Shown here: positions 59,308 to 64,000 of the stretch, one piece after another
How positions within the stretch are numbered: the stretch's first letter is position 1
How the letters are laid out: every line of letters starts with the position of its first letter
DNA from: Larix kaempferi
Lineage: Eukaryota; Streptophyta; Pinopsida; Pinales; Pinaceae
DNA: 64,000 nucleotides
Reading direction: 5' to 3'
Assembly: GCA_027924585.1 (NCBI GenBank)
Contig: BSBM01000643.1
Coordinates: 15,920,501-15,984,500, forward strand
Notes under the pieces: model-generated
The model's database searches: none
What the model was told of the DNA's origin: nothing
Seen by the model: the letters and a program-made list of their open reading frames with translations, nothing else
Translations under genes and position numbers: made by a program

Positions 59308-59636
59308 ATGATCATCCTGATCATTATCACTGCAACGTCCTGCTGCATGTCATCTGGAGCAATATCCTGAAGCTCGTCATCTATGATCATCCTGATCATC
59401 ACTGCAACATCCTGCTGCATGTCATCCGGAGCAACATCCTGAAGCTCGTCATATATGATCATCCTGATCATCACTGCAACATCCTGCTGCATATCATCTG
59501 GAGCAACATCCTGAAGCTCGTCATCCATGATCATCCTGATCATCACTGCAACATCCTGCTGCATGTCATCCGGAGCAACATCCTGAAGCTCGTCATCCAT
59601 GATCATCCTGATCATCAATGCATCTACCTGATGCAT
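59308..59636 (-). repeat. 72-bp tandem array, open on the - strand
   Basis: ATGATCATCCTGATCAT starts units at 59308, 59383, 59455, 59527 and 59599: one period of 75 bp, then three of exactly 72 bp. Because 72 is a multiple of three the - strand stays open (59636-59292) and would encode repeats of the form DDELQDVAPDDMQQDVAV followed by MIRMI. No similarity to a known protein is recognised, and it lies beyond the pol stop codon, so I treat it as a repeat, not a gene. Confidence 0.85.
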
Positions 59637-60000
59637 ACCAAGTATCTACCTGATACATATCATCATACACGATCCTCCTGATCATACAATGTATCCACCT
59701 GATACAAATACATGATACATATCATCATACATGATCCTCCTGATCATCAATGCATCTACCTGATGCATACCAAGTATCTACCTGATACATATCATCATAC
59801 ATGATCCTCCTGATCATCAATGTATCCACCTGATACAAATACATGATACATATCACCATACATGATCCACCTGATCATATCCAGCATCAACATGATGCGT
59901 ACATACATACAGAATGATCCAACTGATCATATCCAGCATCCAACATGATGCGTACATACATACATAAAAATGATCCAACTGATCATATCCAAGCAGAAAC
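59637..60000. repeat. Higher-order repeats of CTACCTGATGCAT type
   Basis: Units such as CATCTACCTGATGCATACC, TATCCACCTGATACAAATAC and ATGATCCTCCTGATCATC alternate, with larger blocks repeated (59618-59695 resembles 59740-59815). The last part repeats CAACATGATGCGTACATAC twice (about 59888 and 59942). Each short word is a near-palindrome around TGAT/ATCA. Confidence 0.8.
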
Positions 60001-60101
60001 CAGAACATCATCCTGATGCTCATCATCCAGCGCTTACATCCACAGCCATGTGTAGGATCCCCCTTCCAACATGCTTGGAATGGCTTCAGCAAATGTGTCC
60101 A

Positions 60102-60659
60102 TCACTTCTTCCTCGAAGTATCCTCGATCTGAAGCACGCCAAGCCTCTCTCTGAAGTACTCGAACTTCACACTGGCTAGTGGCTTTGTCAGCACATCTGC
60201 AATCTGCTCGTCCGTCGCAACATACAGGAGCTTCACAGCTCCTCTCTGCACCATATCCCTGATATAGTGATATTTGATCTCTATGTGTTTCGACCTGTCA
60301 TGAAACACTGGATTCTCGGACAGCTTCACACAACTCTGGTTATCACAGAAGATATCAGTAGATTCCAATGGGAGATCAAATAGCTCAGACAGTAGCTTCC
60401 GTAGCCATACTGTCTCACAACTAGCTGAACAGGCTGCAACATACTCTGCCTCAGCTGTACTCAGTGCTACGCAGGACTGCTTCCTGCTAAACCAAGAGAT
60501 CACACCTGATCCCATACTGAAGCAACACCCAGATGTGCTCTTCCTATCTGCAGCACTGCCAGCCCAATCTGAATCAACATAACCTTCCAGGTTAAACTTT
60601 TGATTCGCCTCATACCTGAGCCCATAATCCACTGTACCCTTTAGGTACCTCAGAATCAT
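60102..60659 (-). pseudogene. Copia RNase H, 3' end of pol
   Basis: Ty1/copia-type RNase H on the - strand, open for 185 codons. It contains DSDWAGSAADRKSTSG (first Asp), ALSTAEAEYVAACSA (Glu), DIFCDNQSCVKL (Asp), HIEIKYHYIRD and QIADVLTKPLA (Asp), so the catalytic set is intact. The frame should continue from RT, but a frameshift near 60655 separates them (the RT frame runs into SEVPKG in place of ILRYLKG). It ends at the stop at about 60102, 1.7 kb before the polypurine tract. Confidence 0.93.
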
Positions 60660-61200
60660 GCTTTACAGTAACCAGGTGAACACTTCTCGGATCCGTCAGG
60701 AACTGGCTCAATGTGTTCACAGCAAAGCAAATGTCTGGTCTTGTGTTCGTCAGGTACATCAAGGACCCAATCATCTGACGATACATAGAGACATCAACTG
60801 ACTCAGATGAAGCATCACATAGAAGCTTCAGATTCGATGCCATAGGTGTGGCCATGGCCTTGCAATCCATCATCCCGAACCTCTTTGGGATCTCTACTGC
60901 ATACTTCCCTTGTCCAAGGAAGATTCTATCTGCACTTTGCCACACCTCCATGCCAAAAACAAATAGTGCATCATCCCCAAGTTCTTCATCTCGAACTCGG
61001 TAGTAAGCTTCCGCTGCGTGTCGGCAATCAATCTATCTTCACCATACCAAGTTCTGGGAGCTTGCTTCAAGCCATACAAGGCTTTCTTCAATCTGCATAC
61101 ATATGACTCCCTGTCAGGTCTTGGGACTGCATCCCAAACATCTTCTTCATGATCTACGGATCATGGCATTCAATTTCTTTATCCCAGATCCTGGGAACTT
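60610..61200 (-). pseudogene. Copia reverse transcriptase, internally deleted
   Basis: On the - strand: DRESYVCRLKKALYGLKQAP and RTWYGE near 61130-61045, which jumps directly to DRLIADTQRKLTTEFEMKN. The part that normally lies between them, with the catalytic YVDD box, is missing. A frameshift near 60960 leads to MEVWQSADRIFLGQGKYA, then MATPMASNLKL, YRQMIGSLMYLTNTRPDI and LSQFLTDPRSVHL. Upstream of about 61200 no integrase or gag of this element can be recognised. Confidence 0.9.
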
Positions 61201-62380
61201 CAATATCTTCAATAGATATCTTTCTTGCTGGAACAAATGTTGTAGTCCTTTTGTAGGAGATGGCATATGATCTTTCCTACACAACAAGTTAAATTGCATG
61301 ATTAGAAAACATCTTATAGTTTTCAAAACAAATTCTTACACATAAAGAAATATGCCATACAGTCATGCAATTATCTTAGCCAATGCTTCAATACAACATT
61401 TATCCATATTCCGTAACTTTCTAGATGCCTTCCAATCTCTACCAGAACATTGTTAAGAGTGTGCACAACTCCCAACATGTCAGCAAAGAGGTTTCATTCT
61501 AGATAAGTAGCAATGGAATGTTGTATAGTGCCATAGGCCACTTCCCCATGCATATTAGGAGTATACTGTTCATCAATGCAATTATTCTAATATGCATAAT
61601 ACACAACCTAATTCTAGGAACATCAGTATATACATTATTGAACAGTATTATTTAAGAAATGACAATTCAAATACTTATCTTTGTTTGTTCGTTGGGTGGA
61701 CTCCCTTTGAGTCTTCGCTTCCTTGCAGGAGCTACTGGAGTCATAATCTGAAGTAGCTTCTTCTACACCTTTCTGTTGTGGGATGTAGAGAGATGGTCAA
61801 CTCCCTCTGAATATCTGCATCCTTGCATAAACCACTGGAGTGTACTCCCTCTTGATCTTTGCTTCCTGGATTACCTGTTCTTGAATCTCATATTCATCCT
61901 TGGTCCCTATGCATGCTTATTAGTATCATGAATGTGTTATCCTTGTGATCTCATATAAAATCATACATTCATTAGTATACTATTAAAAACACAATAATCT
62001 CAAGCATGTATAGTCATGATCATTTCAAACAGAAATAATAAGCATGAGCATTCAAGGATTCTTATGGTTAGTCAAATCATAAGAAACATAACATGTCTAA
62101 ACCTGTAATTACTCAAGCCTATGACTCTTCAGGTTAGTTGAATCATCAATCAAGATAAGAGATATAAAATGCATAAAACCTGTGATTATTCAAGCCTATA
62201 CTTTCATGATTCTTCTGGTTAGTCATATCATCAATTATAATAATATACATCCAACCATGATTATTCAAACCTATGACTTCATGAATAATTATTATCAACA
62301 ACAGTATAAGATCCTAACACAAGGTAGGATTTTAGCTTGATATAGGAAAAACATACTTGGATTAGCATGCTAGCTATTTA
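61201..62380. other. Intergenic or decayed, possible exon-like pieces
   Basis: Mostly AT-rich. Two related stretches at about 61690-61760 and 61795-61870 share CTCCCT(T/C)TGA, then CTTCC/ATCC and TTGCA and CACTGGAGT; on the - strand they would read SSSSCKEAKTQREST and SSGLCKDADIQRELT. Frames do not join, so this is at most a decayed coding piece. Confidence 0.3.
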
Positions 62381-62389
62381 TGTCTAACA

Positions 62390-63000
62390 TACCCGCATAA
62401 TGTCTTCTGGTTCTCTTTAGTGACTTGTGCTAGTAACCTGCATGTCTCATAAGTTAACCATTATAAAACTAAGTTATACATACCTCGAGAATGGATCTTC
62501 TATGAGATCCATGGAAATGGATGAATCTTTGTCCTCATGATCATATGTTCTTGAACTAGAACATGATTTGTCTTCTTGGTGTACCTTTCATGTTAGTAGA
62601 TAACATAAAACTCATACAACATCACAATGTGTTAGTACAAACATAAGTTTCATACTCCTAATAAATGAATGACTTCTATCATGCATTCATAATTTTATTA
62701 AGGTGATATGACAAGTCTAAAATCAAGATTGTACTAACCGTGATAATATGAAGACAAGCATACCATAAACTTAATTATGAACAAATCTCAAAACATACCT
62801 CGATGAGTCATACCTGTCGAGATCACTTGTAATCTTCTTATGTAAGGCCTTAGCCTCATCTCCCTCTGAAACAGGAACTTCTTCACTTATGCAAGTGACC
62901 AATCCATCTTCTTCTAGGATTAACCCAATCCACTTGATTTGCAAGAACTGGACCTTGAGCTGGATATGGGTTTGTCAGAGAAACCCCAAAAATTCAAACT
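62390..63000 (-). other. Possible decayed exons with GTATGT donor-like ends
   Basis: On the - strand three short open pieces each end directly before GTATGT: one ending near 62805 (contains WIGLILEEDGLVTCISEEVP and ALHKKITSDLDRYDSS), one near 62485-62590 (YDHEDKDSSISMDLIEDPFS) and one at about 62395-62441 (LLAQVTKENQKTLC, preceded by an ATGCAG acceptor-like site). Reading phases do not agree between them, and I recognise no family. This could be chance or an eroded gene. Confidence 0.2.
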
Positions 63001-63139
63001 TTGAATTTCAAACTTCTGATAGGATAGAAATATGTGCCTTGATGAGCTGATCAAGTTGGTATATTCAGAATTTGAAAACTGCAAAGTTTCACTCCTCAAT
63101 TTTGCCTTTGAAACTTCTAGATTCACTGGACGTGACCCT

Positions 63140-63470
63140 GAACTGGGGTTTGATGAAGCCCACTCTTTTGCCCCATCAAAATATTTGATCCAAATCTCTA
63201 AGCTTCTATTTTTCTGAGGAGCTTCCAGCCGTGGTCACAGATTGCAAAAATTCCCATTTTTACAGAAGCCCTAATTTTCCACTTTTCTGATCAAAGTCCC
63301 GAACTAGGGTCTAATCAAGCCCGGCCTTCTGCCCAACCAAAAATTCTGATCTTGGTCTCTAAATTTCTATTTTGATGAGTAGCATCCAGCTGTGGTCTCC
63401 GATTACAAAAATTCCAACTTTCTCCAAAGCCCTAAATTCCGGAAGCCATGAATGAAGGTACCAAGAAATA
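63140..63470. repeat. Two-copy repeat, about 161 bp
   Basis: GAACTGGGGTTTGATGAAGC at 63140 and GAACTAGGGTCTAATCAAGC at 63301 begin diverged copies that share a CATCCAGC(T/C)GTGGTC-like part and a GATT(G/A)CAAAAATTCC part. Confidence 0.8.
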
Positions 63471-63538
63471 ATTCTGTTTTGACAGAAATATGTACCTGAT
63501 TTTTTCTGGTGTAACTCTGAAATTTTTGATCCACAGGG

Positions 63539-63960
63539 TCTGAAAACATTTTCTGAGATAGCCTGACCTGTTATCTTTCCATCCTGATAGGTCTGACCTC
63601 AATTGGATTCTCTAAGAGAGAGTTATGCCAAATGTCGCAACGTGACGTGTTTTGGGATAAAACAGGAGAGCGAACTTGTACGGCCTGCCACGTGTCACTG
63701 TTTTAACTTCGGCCTCTGAAAAAGTTTCCTGAGATAGCTCGGCCTGTTAAATTTCCATCCTGACAGGTATGACCTCAATTGGACTCTCTGAGAGAGAGTT
63801 ATGCCAAATGTCGCAACATGACCTTTTTATGGGATAATACAGGAGAGCGCACTTGTACGGAGTGCCACGTGTCACTGGTTCAACTTCGGCCTCTGCAAAA
63901 GTTTTTTGAGATAGTACAGTCTGTGTACTACCTGTCACTTTCCACGAAATTTCATTTGGA
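63539..63960. repeat. Tandem repeat of about 176 bp with CACGTGTCA sites
   Basis: TCTG(A/C)AAA(A/C)... followed by TGAGATAG starts copies at 63539, 63714 and 63891 (periods 175 and 177; the third is partial). Each full copy holds GAGAGAGTTATGCCAAATGT, CAGGAGAGCG and GCCACGTGTCACTG, a G-box-like sequence. Confidence 0.9.
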
Positions 63961-64000
63961 GCTTCCTAGCCCAAGATATGACCTTTTTCCCAAGGTCACC

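Noticed and set aside
59292-59636. 114-codon - strand frame with 24-residue repeats as a real protein
   Set aside because: It lies after the pol stop in the 3' part of the copia element, has no recognisable start context, and is explained by a 72-bp tandem repeat; kept as a repeat and a finding.

Overview
This 64 kb window looks like nuclear DNA of a seed plant with a large, repeat-rich genome. The evidence is AT-rich intergenic sequence, several Ty3/gypsy and one Ty1/copia LTR retrotransposon, and a plant-type leucine-rich-repeat receptor-like protein. The long LTRs and old, nested, broken elements would suit a gymnosperm, but that is inference; no feature fixes the species. I found no rRNA, tRNA, CRISPR or bacterial-type features.

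Layout. 1-114 holds the zinc-binding piece of a gypsy integrase. 115-18278 is mostly eroded intergenic DNA, with a decayed Pro/Val/Asp-rich quasi-coding block read on both strands (6544-8820) and two candidate inverted-repeat elements (11468-12683 and 14861-15194). 18279-23680 is a gypsy element on the + strand (element B: LTR, primer-binding site, gag, protease, RT, RNase H, start of integrase). It runs into the back of a second gypsy element on the - strand (element D: 28175 down to about 23690), so the two are joined 3' to 3'. 28176-32900 is intergenic with tandem duplications and hairpins. 32928-35462 (-) is the only intact-looking host gene, an intronless LRR receptor-like protein of 844 residues, with repeats on both sides.

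37940-44620 is a complete but decayed chromovirus (element C) with two LTRs of about 970 bp, target-site duplication CCCTC, primer-binding site, gag-pol and chromodomain. 45484-52861 is a second nearly complete gypsy element (element A), target-site duplication ACCAT. It has a 1428-bp 3' LTR, a truncated 5' LTR and a 686-codon open frame for protease-RT-RNase H. Elements A and D belong to one family. 53690-54545 is a palindrome-rich stretch with a strong hairpin. About 56000-57640 is an LTR-like copy related to the LTR of element B. 57792-61200 is the 3' half of a Ty1/copia element on the - strand, with three unusual tandem-repeat arrays between pol and the polypurine tract. 61200-64000 is repeat-rich sequence with possible decayed exons.

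The window is mainly a record of retrotransposon insertion, decay and rearrangement around one receptor gene. The most informative signals are the near-uniform pattern of premature stops at expected Gln/Arg codons, consistent with cytosine deamination in silenced elements; a gag stop shared by elements A and D; near-identical LRR-unit duplications in the receptor gene; and the copia tandem arrays. I saw no clear evidence of a wholly new biological system.
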